NCBI GenBank assembly: GCA_965203635.1
Contig: OZ241903.1
Coordinates: forward strand, 3,038,001-3,102,000
DNA: 64,000 nt
From: Aldehydirespirator sp965203635
GTDB lineage: Bacteria; Actinomycetota; Acidimicrobiia; Acidimicrobiales; Aldehydirespiratoraceae
Direction of reading: 5' to 3'
Shown piece after piece: positions 1-8,243 of the stretch. Below the pieces are notes generated by a model. That model was not told where the DNA came from, ran no database searches, and saw only the letters and a program-made list of their open reading frames with translations. The position numbers and the translations under genes are program-made. Within the stretch, counting starts at the first letter, position 1. Each line of letters opens with the position of its first letter.

Positions 1-287
1 ACGATCCCGTCCACCATCGAGATGACGGCGGCCTCGTCGGTGACGTCGACGGCCACAGCCGAGGCTCCTGCAGGTTCCTGCGAGGCCTCGTTGATGGCGG
101 CGGCCGTGGCGAGCGCACCCTCGGCGTCGATGTCGGCCACGACGACGTGGGCTGCGCCCTGCACGGCGAATTGCTGCGCCGCGGCCCGGCCGATGCCACC
201 GGCCGCACCGGTGACCAGCACCACTTTGTCCTGTGCCAGGCCGCTCACCCCGGAGCGGCCCCGCGCCCCGGGACCCAGGTCGCTCAC
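1..287 (-). CDS. SDR-family oxidoreductase, N-terminal part (3' end outside window)
   Basis: Short-chain dehydrogenase/reductase, presumably NAD(P)-dependent; only about the first 95 residues lie in the window. The translated sequence carries the Rossmann motif TGAAGGIG after KVVLV, then VVVADID (the acidic residue ending beta-2 usually favours NAD) and VAVDVTDEAAV, the usual D-V-T region that contacts adenine. The start is set by a GTGA overlap: the GTG at 287 overlaps the TGA of the upstream thiolase gene by 4 nt, which implies translational coupling; an in-frame GTG at 248 is the alternative. In an operon after a thiolase and an LLM oxidoreductase, a 3-hydroxyacyl-CoA or ketone/alcohol substrate is plausible, but the substrate cannot be read from this fragment and the catalytic Ser-Tyr-Lys residues are not visible. 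Confidence 0.85.
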   Translation of the reverse strand, partial: MSDLGPGARGRSGVSGLAQDKVVLVTGAAGGIGRAAAQQFAVQGAAHVVVADIDAEGALATAAAINEASQEPAGASAVAVDVTDEAAVISMVDGI

Positions 288-1435
288 AGGCGCTCGATGA
301 TGGTGACGTTGGCCTGGCCGCCGCCCTCGCACATCGTCTGCAGGCCCCAGCGTCCGCCGGTGCGCTCCAGCTCGTGCAACAGGGTGGTCATCAACTTGGC
401 TCCGGTGCAGCCCAGCGGATGGCCGAGCGCGATGGCACCGCCGTTGACGTTGACCTTGGAGTGGGGGATGTCGTGCTCGTGCATCCAGGCCATCGGCACC
501 GGCGCGAACGCCTCGTTGCACTCGAACAGGTCGAAGTCGTCGATGGCCATGCCGGTGCGCTCCAGCGCGTAGGCGGTGGCCGGGATGGGGCCGGTCAGCA
601 TGTAGATCGGGTCGTCGCCCCTTACCGACATGTGATGGATGCGGGCTCTGGGCTTCAGTCCGTGCCGCTCCACGGCCCTCTCGGAGGCCACCAGAAGCGC
701 GGCCGCCCCGTCGCTGATCTGGCTGGAGACCGCCGCGGTGAGCCGCCCGCCCTCGGTGAGCGGCGGCAGCGACTGCATCCTCTCCAGGGAGGTGTCGCGG
801 CGGGGACCCTCGTCGGTGGTCACGCCGGCGACCGGTTCGATCTCGGCGGTGAATCGCCCCTCGTCGATGGCCTGGATGGCCCGGCGGTGGCTCTCCAGCG
901 CGTAGGCCTCCATGTCGGCCCGGCTGAAGTCCCACTTCTCGGCAATCATCTCGGCGCCCCGGAACTGCGACACCTCCTGGGTGCCGTAGCGCTGCACCCA
1001 TCCCGCCGATCCACCGAACGGATCGGCGTGGCCCAGAGGCTCGGCCGCGATCAGCGCGGTTCCGATGGGCACCATGGACATGTTCTGGACACCGCCCGCC
1101 ACGACCAGGTCGTTGACGCCGGCCATGACGCCCATGGCCGCGAAGCTGACCGCCTGCTGGCCCGAGCCGCACTGGCGGTCCACGGTGACGCCGGGCACCG
1201 CCTCGGGCAGGCCTGCGGCCAGCCAGGAGGTGCGGGCGATGTCCCCGGCGTTGGGGCCCACGTTGTCGAGGTTGCCGAAGATCACGTCCTCGACGGCCAT
1301 GGGGGCGACGCCGGTGCGGCGCAGCAGCGCCTTGATGGCGGCCGCTCCGAGGTCGGCCGGATGCACCTCGGACAGCCCGCCGCCGCGCCGTCCGGTCGGG
1401 GTTCGGACGGCGTCGACTATGTATGCCTCACCCAT
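284..1435 (-). CDS. Thiolase family protein (acetyl-CoA acyltransferase-like)
   Basis: Thiolases cleave 3-ketoacyl-CoA with CoA or run the reverse condensation. The 383-residue product has the usual length and all catalytic signatures: the acyl-accepting Cys in DRQCGSGQQ (about residue 89), NEAFAP, the GHPLG histidine (about 339) and the second catalytic Cys in MCEGGG (about 369). I chose the ATG at 1435 (MGEAYIVDAVRTP) because GGAGGAG lies just upstream of it; an in-frame TTG at 1450 would put that ribosome binding site inside the gene. It is second in a minus-strand operon: LLM oxidoreductase 67 nt upstream, SDR overlapping by 4 nt downstream. The HPLG is followed by CTG rather than the more common ASG. 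Degradative (FadA-like) and biosynthetic roles cannot be separated by sequence reading alone; the acyl-CoA dehydrogenase opposite favours degradation. Confidence 0.93.
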   Translation of the reverse strand: MGEAYIVDAVRTPTGRRGGGLSEVHPADLGAAAIKALLRRTGVAPMAVEDVIFGNLDNVGPNAGDIARTSWLAAGLPEAVPGVTVDRQCGSGQQAVSFAAMGVMAGVNDLVVAGGVQNMSMVPIGTALIAAEPLGHADPFGGSAGWVQRYGTQEVSQFRGAEMIAEKWDFSRADMEAYALESHRRAIQAIDEGRFTAEIEPVAGVTTDEGPRRDTSLERMQSLPPLTEGGRLTAAVSSQISDGAAALLVASERAVERHGLKPRARIHHMSVRGDDPIYMLTGPIPATAYALERTGMAIDDFDLFECNEAFAPVPMAWMHEHDIPHSKVNVNGGAIALGHPLGCTGAKLMTTLLHELERTGGRWGLQTMCEGGGQANVTIIERL

Positions 1436-1467
1436 TCGACTCTCCTCCAAGCGCTCGTGTCTCCATT

Positions 1468-1495
1468 GATTATGCCTTCGACGATTATGCCTTCG
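1468..1495. repeat. 15-bp period tandem duplication in thiolase leader
   Basis: GATTATGCCTTCG occurs at 1468-1480 and again at 1483-1495, separated by AC. It lies in the 67-nt gap between the LLM gene and the thiolase start. It may simply be a replication-slippage duplication. Confidence 0.8.
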
Positions 1496-1502
1496 GCGCC
1501 GG

Positions 1503-2606
1503 TCACCCGAACTCCGGGATCACCTTCGTGCCGATCAGCTCGATGGTCTGCATGACCTTGTCGTGAGGCACTTTGTAGGGGTTGAACAAGCAGAACACCA
1601 TGTCGCAGCCGGTGGCCTCGTAGGCCCGGAACATCTCGACGGCCCGCTCGGGGTCGCCGCACACGCAGGCGTTGGCCTCCATCAGGTAGTCCATGGTGAG
1701 GTGCTCGATCGATCCGTCCTCGACATGGTCCGCGGTCCGGCCCAGATAGTCGTAGGTGCCCAGCTCGTCCTCCATCTCCCGCAGCCACTGGGCCACCGAC
1801 CCGATTAGGCGGGCTCCCGTCTTGGGGTACCACTCGAACGATTCGGCGGCCACCTCGACCGCCTCGGCCGCCGTCGGCGCCACATTGACCATGGTGAAGG
1901 TGGCGGCCTGGTCGTTCACGAACCGCCCGATCGGGTCGGTGCATGCGGCGATGCCCTCCCGGTAGATGGCGATGCGCCGGGCCAGCTCCTCGGGGGGTGT
2001 GCCCACCGAGAACGACAGCAGCCCCAAGCCCGCCTCTCCGATCATGCGGTGCCCGCCGTCGGAGCTGGTGGCGGCCCACAGCGGGGGGTGCGGCGACTGC
2101 CGCGGCTTGGGCAGCACCCGGCGAGGCGGCATCTGCCAGTAGTGGCCGTCCCATTCCAGCTGGTCGGTGGTCATCGCGGCCACGGTCATCTCCAGGGCCT
2201 CGCGCCACATGGCCCGGGTCTCGCTGGGGTGGATCCCGAAACCCTCCAGCTCGGCCCGGGTGGCCGAGCGGCCCGTGCCCAGCTCCACCCGGCCGTTCGA
2301 CAGCAGGTCGAGCACGGCCACCGACTCGGCCGTGCGCACCGGGTGGTTGTAGGGCTTGGGCATGAGCCGCACGCCGTAGCCGAGCCGCAAGTTCTCGGTG
2401 ACTGCGGCGAGGTGGCCGTAGAGCACCTCGGGATTGGAGCAGTGCGAGAACTCCTCGAGGAAGTGGTGCTCCACCGTCCACACCGAGTGGAACCCGACCC
2501 GGTCTCCCAGGCGCACCTGCTCCACCACTTCCTGGTAGGCCTGATGCTCACTCTGACGCGACCACGGTCGAGCCACCGGGATCTCGTAGAACATTGCAAA
2601 CTTCAC
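1503..2606 (-). CDS. LLM-class flavin-dependent oxidoreductase
   Basis: Luciferase-like monooxygenase superfamily protein of 367 residues (TIM barrel, using FMN or F420). It begins KFAMFYEIP and has the family landmarks: WTVEHHFLEEFSHCSNPEVLYGHLAA, RLGYGVRLMP, RTAESVAVLDLLSNGRVELGTGR and a late GDPERAVEMFRAYEATGCD segment, as in alkanal-type and actinobacterial LLM enzymes. The start is the GTG at 2606, preceded by AGGGAG at good spacing; the frame stays open further upstream but has no comparable site. It is the first gene of the operon that continues into thiolase and SDR, and is divergent from an acyl-CoA dehydrogenase across a 244-bp gap. The substrate is unknown; with these neighbours, oxidation of an acyl or terpenoid-type substrate is a guess. 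Confidence 0.9.
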   Translation of the reverse strand: MKFAMFYEIPVARPWSRQSEHQAYQEVVEQVRLGDRVGFHSVWTVEHHFLEEFSHCSNPEVLYGHLAAVTENLRLGYGVRLMPKPYNHPVRTAESVAVLDLLSNGRVELGTGRSATRAELEGFGIHPSETRAMWREALEMTVAAMTTDQLEWDGHYWQMPPRRVLPKPRQSPHPPLWAATSSDGGHRMIGEAGLGLLSFSVGTPPEELARRIAIYREGIAACTDPIGRFVNDQAATFTMVNVAPTAAEAVEVAAESFEWYPKTGARLIGSVAQWLREMEDELGTYDYLGRTADHVEDGSIEHLTMDYLMEANACVCGDPERAVEMFRAYEATGCDMVFCLFNPYKVPHDKVMQTIELIGTKVIPEFG

Positions 2607-2818
2607 TGTGGGCTCCCTATCGGTCGGCCGGCTTGCGCCCCACGGGCGCGATGGACGCGGGACTCGACATGGCGAGACCCGGCTCGCGGGCCTCGGGGAG
2701 CATCGCCGGCCGGACACGCTCGATGTCGGCCTCGTCGTCGCTCGCGCCGTAGCGTTCGCTGTGCTCCTCAGCCACGGGTGCAGAGGGTAACGGCGACAAC
2801 CGGGCATTTAAGAACGCG

Positions 2819-2842
2819 ATAGAAGCAATAGAAGCAATAGAA
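2819..2842. repeat. 9-bp tandem repeat in divergent promoter region
   Basis: ATAGAAGCA is repeated 2.7 times directly before the GTG start of the acyl-CoA dehydrogenase at 2851. The repeat sits where a 5' UTR or promoter element would be, and AAAGGG follows at 2841-2846 as a possible ribosome binding site. The remaining part of the 2607-2850 gap shows nothing else I can name. Confidence 0.75.
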
Positions 2843-2850
2843 AGGGTCCC

Positions 2851-4095
2851 GTGGTCCGACACCGCTCCGATCAGCTCTCCGGGAACTCCGACGACACCGC
2901 GGAGCAGGCCGAGTTCAGGACCAGGGTGCGGGACTGGCACGACCGCCACGCCACTGTCCGGTCCTACGACGACCTGTGGCGAGTCCCGCTCTATGTCGAC
3001 GAGGCCCGGGCCGAGGAGTCCTTCCAGAACGGGCGGACGTGGCAGCGCACGCTGTTCGAGCACGGTTGGGCCGGTCTCACCTGGCCCCGTGCCTACGGCG
3101 GGGGCGGGGGCGAGCCCTGGCAGGCCCGCATCTTCTCCGAGGTGGCCGCGGGCTACGAGGAGTGGCCCGGGTTCATCGGTGCGACCATCGCCATGCTCGG
3201 ACCCACGCTGCTGCGGCACGGCTCCGAGCAGCAGAAGCTCCGTTTCGTGCCGGGGCTGATGTCTGGGAAGCTGGCCTTCTGCCAGTTGTTCAGCGAGCCG
3301 GGCGCGGGGAGCGATCTGGCCGGGCTGTCCATGCGGGCCCAGCGCGACGGCGACGAATTCGTGGTGAAGGGGCAGAAGGTGTGGAACTCGCAGGCCCAAT
3401 TCTGCGACTGGGGCTTCCTGCTCGTGCGGACCGACCCCGACGCGCCCAAGCACCGCGGTATCACGTTCCTGCTCGTCGAGATGGATTCGCCGGGGATCGA
3501 GGCCCGACCGCTGGTGCAGATGAACGGCTCGGCCCACTTCAACGAGGTCTTCTTCGACGATGTGCGGGTACCGGTGGCCAACGTGGTGGGCGAGGTCGAC
3601 GGCGGATGGGCGCCGGCCCGGACTGTCCTCCTCAACGAGTCGGCGTTCATCGGCGACCGCAGGGGCACCAGCGTTGTGGCGCCGCTGTCGGAGCTGGCCC
3701 GGCGCCACGGCCGCCTCGCCGACCCCCTTGTGCGCCAGCGGCTGGTCGATTCCTGGGCCCGCGAGCGGATGCAGCGCTGGATGGGCGAGACCATCCAGGA
3801 CGCGGTGCGACGGGGCGAGCCGCCCCCGATCGACCCCGGGATCATGAAGCTGTTCGCCGCCGAGTCGAAGCGGCGCAGCGGTGACCTGGCCGTGGAACTC
3901 GGCGGCCTGGCCGTGGTGGCCGACACCGGCGAGCCGGCTCGATGGGCCCGCCACGAGCTGATGGGGCGCTACGCGGTGTCGATCGGCGGAGGCACCAACG
4001 AGGTGATGCGCAACAACGTGGCCGAGCGCGTCCTGGGCCTGCCGAGAGAGCCCGGCTTCGACCGGGACGTCCCCTGGAGGGACATCCCTAGGTAG
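2851..4095 (+). CDS. Acyl-CoA dehydrogenase family protein
   Basis: Flavin (FAD) enzyme introducing the alpha-beta double bond into an acyl-CoA; 414 residues, a normal family length. It shows the N-terminal helical domain (GWAGLTWPRAYGG), the middle beta-domain signature QLFSEPGAGSDLAG, GQKVWNSQAQFCDW, and the C-terminal SIGGGTNEVMRNNVAERVLGLPRE. This is the GGGTNE variant typical of actinobacterial FadE-like enzymes, whose substrates include sterol or branched side chains. The GTG start at 2851 follows AAAGGG. It is divergent from the LLM-thiolase-SDR operon and its stop overlaps the convergent oxygenase gene by 8 bp. The catalytic base cannot be assigned with certainty by eye, so the chain-length preference is unknown. 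Confidence 0.92.
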   Translation: MVRHRSDQLSGNSDDTAEQAEFRTRVRDWHDRHATVRSYDDLWRVPLYVDEARAEESFQNGRTWQRTLFEHGWAGLTWPRAYGGGGGEPWQARIFSEVAAGYEEWPGFIGATIAMLGPTLLRHGSEQQKLRFVPGLMSGKLAFCQLFSEPGAGSDLAGLSMRAQRDGDEFVVKGQKVWNSQAQFCDWGFLLVRTDPDAPKHRGITFLLVEMDSPGIEARPLVQMNGSAHFNEVFFDDVRVPVANVVGEVDGGWAPARTVLLNESAFIGDRRGTSVVAPLSELARRHGRLADPLVRQRLVDSWARERMQRWMGETIQDAVRRGEPPPIDPGIMKLFAAESKRRSGDLAVELGGLAVVADTGEPARWARHELMGRYAVSIGGGTNEVMRNNVAERVLGLPREPGFDRDVPWRDIPR

Positions 4096-4963
4096 TGGCT
4101 CCGGCGGGGATCACCCCGTAGGTCACGCCGAGGCGGCTGAGCCAGCGCCGGTAGGCGATGGCGGAGCGGTCGGCCCGGATCGGCGTCTCGGCGCGGGGAT
4201 CCAGCGGCAGCAGCTTGGGGTACTGGTTCTCGAGGATGGGCTTGTCCTGGCCGATGATGTTCTGCTGGAACCAGCGGATCTCCTGATCGGTGCTCACATC
4301 GTCGAGCACGCTCAGGAACAGATGGGCCCTGATCCGGGTGTCGGTGAGGGGGTGGATGAAGATGCCGATGGCGTCCAGCCGCTCGGCATCAGCCGGTGAC
4401 GACTTGTAGAGCATGGCGGCGTAGGGATGGGGCACCCGGTAGATGTAGTCGGCCAGCACCGCCTGCGAGGAGGACGCGGCGGCGCGCGGCTGGTAGAAGG
4501 AGCAGTCGAACGCCCAGAGTTCCCCGTCGCGCTCCTCGACCCGGTACTCGGCCACCTCGGTGTGGGGCTCCTCGCCGAGCATGCCCGTATGCACGTAGGG
4601 GAAGTGGGCCATGTCAAGGAAGTTCTCCACCGCCCGAGGGGCGGAGACCTCGATGCCGACGGTCACGGCGTTAAGAGTGCGCCGATCGTCCTCATCGGTC
4701 TCCGGAACGGGAAAGACGTCGCCGTCGGGCTCACCCAGAGTGGTCCACAGGAACCCGTAGTCGGTGCGGACCTCGAGCTCCGTGCCGGCCCGGGTCTCGG
4801 CCCGGACCGTGCCGTCGTCGTCGATCCAGCAGGACAGCGGCTCGCCCAGCAGCAGGGTGTGCAGCGGGCCGCGCCGGATCTCGTCCAGATCGGCCACCGC
4901 ATGCCACTGGTCCCGGATGACCGGGTCGGCACAGCGGTGGGTGCTGGTCTCTGCCATCGTCAT
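4088..4963 (-). CDS. Rieske-type non-heme iron oxygenase lacking the [2Fe-2S] ligands
   Basis: Homolog of the alpha subunit of aromatic-ring hydroxylating/N- or O-demethylating oxygenases, 291 residues. The catalytic mononuclear iron site is present: NFLDMAHFPYVHTG supplies the D..H....H motif, and IGQDKPILENQ supplies the later Asp. The C-terminus IRADRSAIAYRRWL is typical of VanA/Ndm-like enzymes. The N-terminal Rieske fold is shortened: WHAVADLDE...LLLGEPLSCW runs straight into TDYGFLWTTLG, so the C-x-H and C-x2-H ligands are absent. The reading frame is continuous, so this is not a frameshift. The ATG at 4963 has GGAGG 5 nt upstream. It is last in the purine operon, 73 nt after the adenine deaminase. 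As in the caffeine N7-demethylase component NdmC, electrons would have to come from a separate Rieske protein; none is seen in this window. Confidence 0.85.
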   Translation of the reverse strand: MTMAETSTHRCADPVIRDQWHAVADLDEIRRGPLHTLLLGEPLSCWIDDDGTVRAETRAGTELEVRTDYGFLWTTLGEPDGDVFPVPETDEDDRRTLNAVTVGIEVSAPRAVENFLDMAHFPYVHTGMLGEEPHTEVAEYRVEERDGELWAFDCSFYQPRAAASSSQAVLADYIYRVPHPYAAMLYKSSPADAERLDAIGIFIHPLTDTRIRAHLFLSVLDDVSTDQEIRWFQQNIIGQDKPILENQYPKLLPLDPRAETPIRADRSAIAYRRWLSRLGVTYGVIPAGATT

Positions 4964-5036
4964 GACCGCCTCCGCTCGCGCTTGTGGTCGCCACAGTAGG
5001 CGAACTTCGGCTCGCGGCTCGACCTAGCGACGAACA

Positions 5037-6056
5037 TCAGGAGCCCACGTAGGCGTCCATCTCGGTCACCCAGGCCTGCTTCTGGGCCTCGGGCGCGAAG
5101 CAGGCTTCGAGGCTGTTGCGGGCGCAGCGGGCCAACTCCTCTCGCGAGAGGCCCAACGCGGTCGCCACGGCGACGTAGTTGTCGGCCACGTAACCGCCGA
5201 AGTAGGCGGGATCGTCGGAGTTGATGGTGACCTTGAGCCCGGCGTCGAGCAGGCGCTTGAGGTTGTGATCCGCCAGGTCGTCGACCACGCACAGGGCCAG
5301 ATTCGACAGCGGGCACACCGTCAGCGGCGTCTGCTCGGCCACCAGCCGGGCCACCAGGTCGGGATCCTCGGTGCAGCGCACTCCGTGGTCGATCCGCTCC
5401 GCGCCGAGGGCGTCGAGGGCTCCGGTGATGTAGGCGGGCGGTCCCTCCTCGCCGGCGTGGGCCACCGATCGCAGGCCGGCGGCCCGGGCCATGGCGTAGG
5501 CCTCGGCGAAGTCCTCGGGCGGATGGTCTACCTCGGAGCTGTCGAGTCCCACGCCGATGATGCCGTCCAGCCAGCCCTCGGCGGCCCGGAGCGTCTCGCA
5601 GGCGGCTTCGCCGGGAAGGTGCCGCAGGAAGCACATGATGAGCGCGGAGGAGATCCCGCACTGGGCCTCGGCGTCGGCCATCGCCGCGGTGAAGCCCTCC
5701 ATGAACACGTCGAATCCCACATCCCTCTCGGTGTGGGTCTGGGGGTCGAAGAACATCTCCGCCCGCCGCACGCCGTCCCCGTGGGCCCTGCGCAAGTACG
5801 CGGCCATCAGGTCGTAGAAGTCCTGGGTGGTCTGCAGCACGGCCGCGCCCTGGTAGTAGATGTCCAGGAACGACTGGAGGTCGGTGAACGAGTAGGCGGC
5901 CCGGACCGCGGCCTCGTCCTCGAAGGGCAGCTCGACACCGTTGCGTCCGGCCAGCTCGAAGAGCATCTCCGGCTCCAGGGTCCCCTCTATGTGCAGGTGC
6001 AGCTCGGCTTTGGGCAGCCTCCGAACGAAGCCGGCCAGATCGGTGTCGGCGCTCAT
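5037..6056 (-). CDS. Adenine deaminase-type enzyme of the ADA superfamily
   Basis: Zinc amidohydrolase, 339 residues, converting a 6-aminopurine to the 6-oxo form. Ligand and catalytic motifs are complete: LHLHIEGT (H20, H22), AHAGEEGP (zinc His and catalytic Glu), ERIDHG and NSDDPAYFGGY. The NSDDPAYFGGY form, together with FLDIYYQGAAVL and MFFDPQTHTERG-like text (here MFFDPQTHTERDVGF), resembles the fungal/pseudomonad adenine deaminases more than classical adenosine deaminases, so free adenine is the more likely substrate; this is family-based inference. The ATG at 6056 is 12 nt after the stop of the permease gene, so the gene is translationally close-packed in the importer operon. The product would be hypoxanthine, which could feed the xanthine dehydrogenase encoded at 16633-20408. 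Confidence 0.87.
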   Translation of the reverse strand: MSADTDLAGFVRRLPKAELHLHIEGTLEPEMLFELAGRNGVELPFEDEAAVRAAYSFTDLQSFLDIYYQGAAVLQTTQDFYDLMAAYLRRAHGDGVRRAEMFFDPQTHTERDVGFDVFMEGFTAAMADAEAQCGISSALIMCFLRHLPGEAACETLRAAEGWLDGIIGVGLDSSEVDHPPEDFAEAYAMARAAGLRSVAHAGEEGPPAYITGALDALGAERIDHGVRCTEDPDLVARLVAEQTPLTVCPLSNLALCVVDDLADHNLKRLLDAGLKVTINSDDPAYFGGYVADNYVAVATALGLSREELARCARNSLEACFAPEAQKQAWVTEMDAYVGS

Positions 6057-6068
6057 GGTCCGCGGTGC

Positions 6069-7055
6069 TCAGCGCTCCTCGCGCGAGTACGGGATGGCCA
6101 GCGCGGCGGGCGCGGCCGTGGATCGCACCCGTCTACCAAGCTTCACCGCCCCCGCCGGGATGAGGATGGCCACCAGTGTGACGACGTAGGGCAGCATCGA
6201 CAGGAAGAAGCTGAGGTCGCTGGCCCCCATGAACGGCAGGCCCCAGCCCCGGGCCTGGGCGGTGGTGTCGAGCGAGATCATCGATCCGTACAGCAGGGCC
6301 CCGGCCACAGCCCACCCCGGCCGCCAACCGGCGAATATCACCACTGCCAGTGCGACCCATCCCCGGCCCCGGGCGATGTCCGGGGACCATGTCGGCGTGA
6401 ACGACAGCACCATGTAGGCACCGCCCGCCCCGGTGAGGGCCGCGCCCAGCACCGAGTAGAAGATCCGCCACCCGGTCACGCTCACACCCACCGCGTCGGC
6501 CGCGGCCGGGTTCTCGCCCACCGCCTTCATGTTCATGCCGTGGCGGGTGCGGAACAGCACGAACCACAGCACCGCCGGCAGCCCGATATAGGCGATGTAC
6601 ACCACCGGGTCGTGGAAGAAGAACGCCGACACCGCGTCGTTGTCGTCGAGCACCCCGCCCGGGTTGACCTCTCGGAACAGGGTCTGGATGGGCGTGCCGT
6701 TGCGGTTCACGCCGAGCTGGTTGGACAACCCGATGCCCCCCAGCGCCAGCGCCAGGCCCACCAGCACCTGGCTGGCCCGGAAGGCCACGACGCAGACCGC
6801 GAAGATCAGGCCGGCCACCGCGGCCGCGATCATGCCGATCAGCATCGCCAGCCAGGGGCTCTCGACGCCCCATGACAGCACCGCGATCACCGAGTACACC
6901 GCGCCTATACCGATCAGCCCCTCCTGGCCGAGGTTGAGCACGCCAACCCGCTCGCCGAGCATGGCGCCGGTGGCGGCCAGCATCACCACCGCACTGGCCG
7001 GGATGGCCGAGCCGATCAGGCTCAAGAAGGCGTTCTCGACGATGGCGAGAATCAT
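6069..7055 (-). CDS. ABC transporter permease, BMP/nucleoside type (second permease)
   Basis: Integral membrane subunit of a BMP-family (purine nucleoside-type) importer, 328 residues with about eight to nine hydrophobic segments from the N-terminus (ENAFLSLIGSAIPASAVVML) onward. Family landmarks are GERVGVLNLGQEGLIGIGA near the start, GMNMKAVGENPAAADAVG in the cytoplasmic loop and RGRGWVALAVVIFAGWRP, as in YufQ/NupQ and other members of the branched-chain-like permease family. It overlaps the preceding permease gene by ATGA (7052-7055), meaning coupled translation and probably a heterodimeric permease. It sits in the same operon as the ATPase, binding protein and deaminases, so a purine or nucleoside is the likely cargo. 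Confidence 0.93.
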   Translation of the reverse strand: MILAIVENAFLSLIGSAIPASAVVMLAATGAMLGERVGVLNLGQEGLIGIGAVYSVIAVLSWGVESPWLAMLIGMIAAAVAGLIFAVCVVAFRASQVLVGLALALGGIGLSNQLGVNRNGTPIQTLFREVNPGGVLDDNDAVSAFFFHDPVVYIAYIGLPAVLWFVLFRTRHGMNMKAVGENPAAADAVGVSVTGWRIFYSVLGAALTGAGGAYMVLSFTPTWSPDIARGRGWVALAVVIFAGWRPGWAVAGALLYGSMISLDTTAQARGWGLPFMGASDLSFFLSMLPYVVTLVAILIPAGAVKLGRRVRSTAAPAALAIPYSREER

Positions 7056-8206
7056 GAGCCCGCTCCCTGTGGAGCGGCCTCTGTGTCGGCGGCAGCCGCC
7101 CCGGACTCGTCGGCGGCCTCACGGCGCACCACCCGGTATCGGGCCGCGATCTCGCCGAGGGCGATGCCGGTGAGGATGACGCCGTAGATGGCGAAGATGA
7201 TGTACACCGACAGACCCTTGGTCTGCAGCACGATCCCCGCGTAGAACATCGACGCGATGAACAGGCCGCCGCCGATCACGCCCCAGAACGAGGCGCCGGC
7301 CAGCGCAGCCACGATGAAGCCCGACAGTCCGAACTGGGCCGAGAACCCGGCGTTCATGGCCTGCGCTCCGGGGGCGCTCAACTGGAGCATCCCGCCGAGG
7401 CCGGCGATGGCCCCGGTGAACAGCATGACCACCAGGATGCGACGGCGCACCGCGATGCCGGCGAAGCCCGCGGCCCGGGGGTTGCCCCCGATGGTGTCGA
7501 TCTCGTAGCCGATGGTGGTGGAGCGGAACACCCACCAGAGCACCCCGGCGATGACCAGGGGGACGAGCAGGGCGATGGTCACCGAGTTGGCGCCGGGGAG
7601 GCCGGGCAGGGTGAACGGCACCTCGCGGGTGGACTGGATGACTGCGGCCGCCTTGTCCCGCCAGAACCCCAGCGCCGACCAGGTCACCAGCTGGAGGGCC
7701 ACGAAGTTCAGCAGCAGGGTGGTGATGATCTCGTTCACGTCCCAGTAGGCCCGGGCCAGGGCGGGCACCAGGATCCAGGCCGCGCCGGCCACAGTGGCGG
7801 CGACGGCCATCAGGATCAGCACCAGCCAGCCGGGGCCGTCCATATGGATGCCCACGCCCACCGCGGCCAGAGCTCCCATGAGGAACTGGCCGTCGGAGCC
7901 GATGTTCCAGACCTTCATCCGCAGCGACAGGGCCACCCCCAGTGCGGTCATCAGGATGGGAATGGCCCGCAGGGCCACTCCCTCGATGCCGCGCTGGCGG
8001 CCGAAGATGGCGTCCAGGGCCTGCCAGAAGATCCAGAAGGCGTTGCGGCCGGTGAGCAGCAGGAGGATCCCGACCACGACCATGGCACCGACCGCGCCGC
8101 CGATACGGGTCAGTGCGGCCCGGCGGGCGTCGACCTCCAGGCGCCGCTCCAGCCGCCACGGCGTCACCGACAGCACCGCGCTCGCGATCGAGGCCAGCGG
8201 CGTCAT
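7052..8206 (-). CDS. ABC transporter permease, BMP/nucleoside type (first permease)
   Basis: Partner membrane subunit, 384 residues, of the same importer. It has a long cytoplasmic N-terminus (about 30 residues) followed by IGGAVGAMVVVGILLLL as first membrane helix, then IPILMTALGVALSLRMKVWNIGSDGQFLMGA, the signature of YufP/NupP-type permeases, and FRSTTIGYEIDTIGGNPRAAGFAG in the coupling loop. An acidic/alanine-rich C-terminal tail (about 25 residues) is cytoplasmic. The ATG at 8206 has no obvious strong ribosome binding site; it lies 37 nt beyond the ATPase stop. The downstream gene overlaps it by 4 nt. Confidence 0.93.
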   Translation of the reverse strand: MTPLASIASAVLSVTPWRLERRLEVDARRAALTRIGGAVGAMVVVGILLLLTGRNAFWIFWQALDAIFGRQRGIEGVALRAIPILMTALGVALSLRMKVWNIGSDGQFLMGALAAVGVGIHMDGPGWLVLILMAVAATVAGAAWILVPALARAYWDVNEIITTLLLNFVALQLVTWSALGFWRDKAAAVIQSTREVPFTLPGLPGANSVTIALLVPLVIAGVLWWVFRSTTIGYEIDTIGGNPRAAGFAGIAVRRRILVVMLFTGAIAGLGGMLQLSAPGAQAMNAGFSAQFGLSGFIVAALAGASFWGVIGGGLFIASMFYAGIVLQTKGLSVYIIFAIYGVILTGIALGEIAARYRVVRREAADESGAAAADTEAAPQGAGS

Positions 8207-8243
8207 CGAGTGGCTCGTACTGGGTTGGGGGCGCGCTGGCGTC

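Noticed and set aside
2607..2807. N-terminal extension of the LLM oxidoreductase to 434 residues
   Set aside because: The family starts at KFAMFYE, and AGGGAG directly precedes the GTG at 2606.
2617..3954. 445-codon minus-strand frame opposite the acyl-CoA dehydrogenase
   Set aside because: The plus strand encodes a full acyl-CoA dehydrogenase; the minus frame has no recognisable features.
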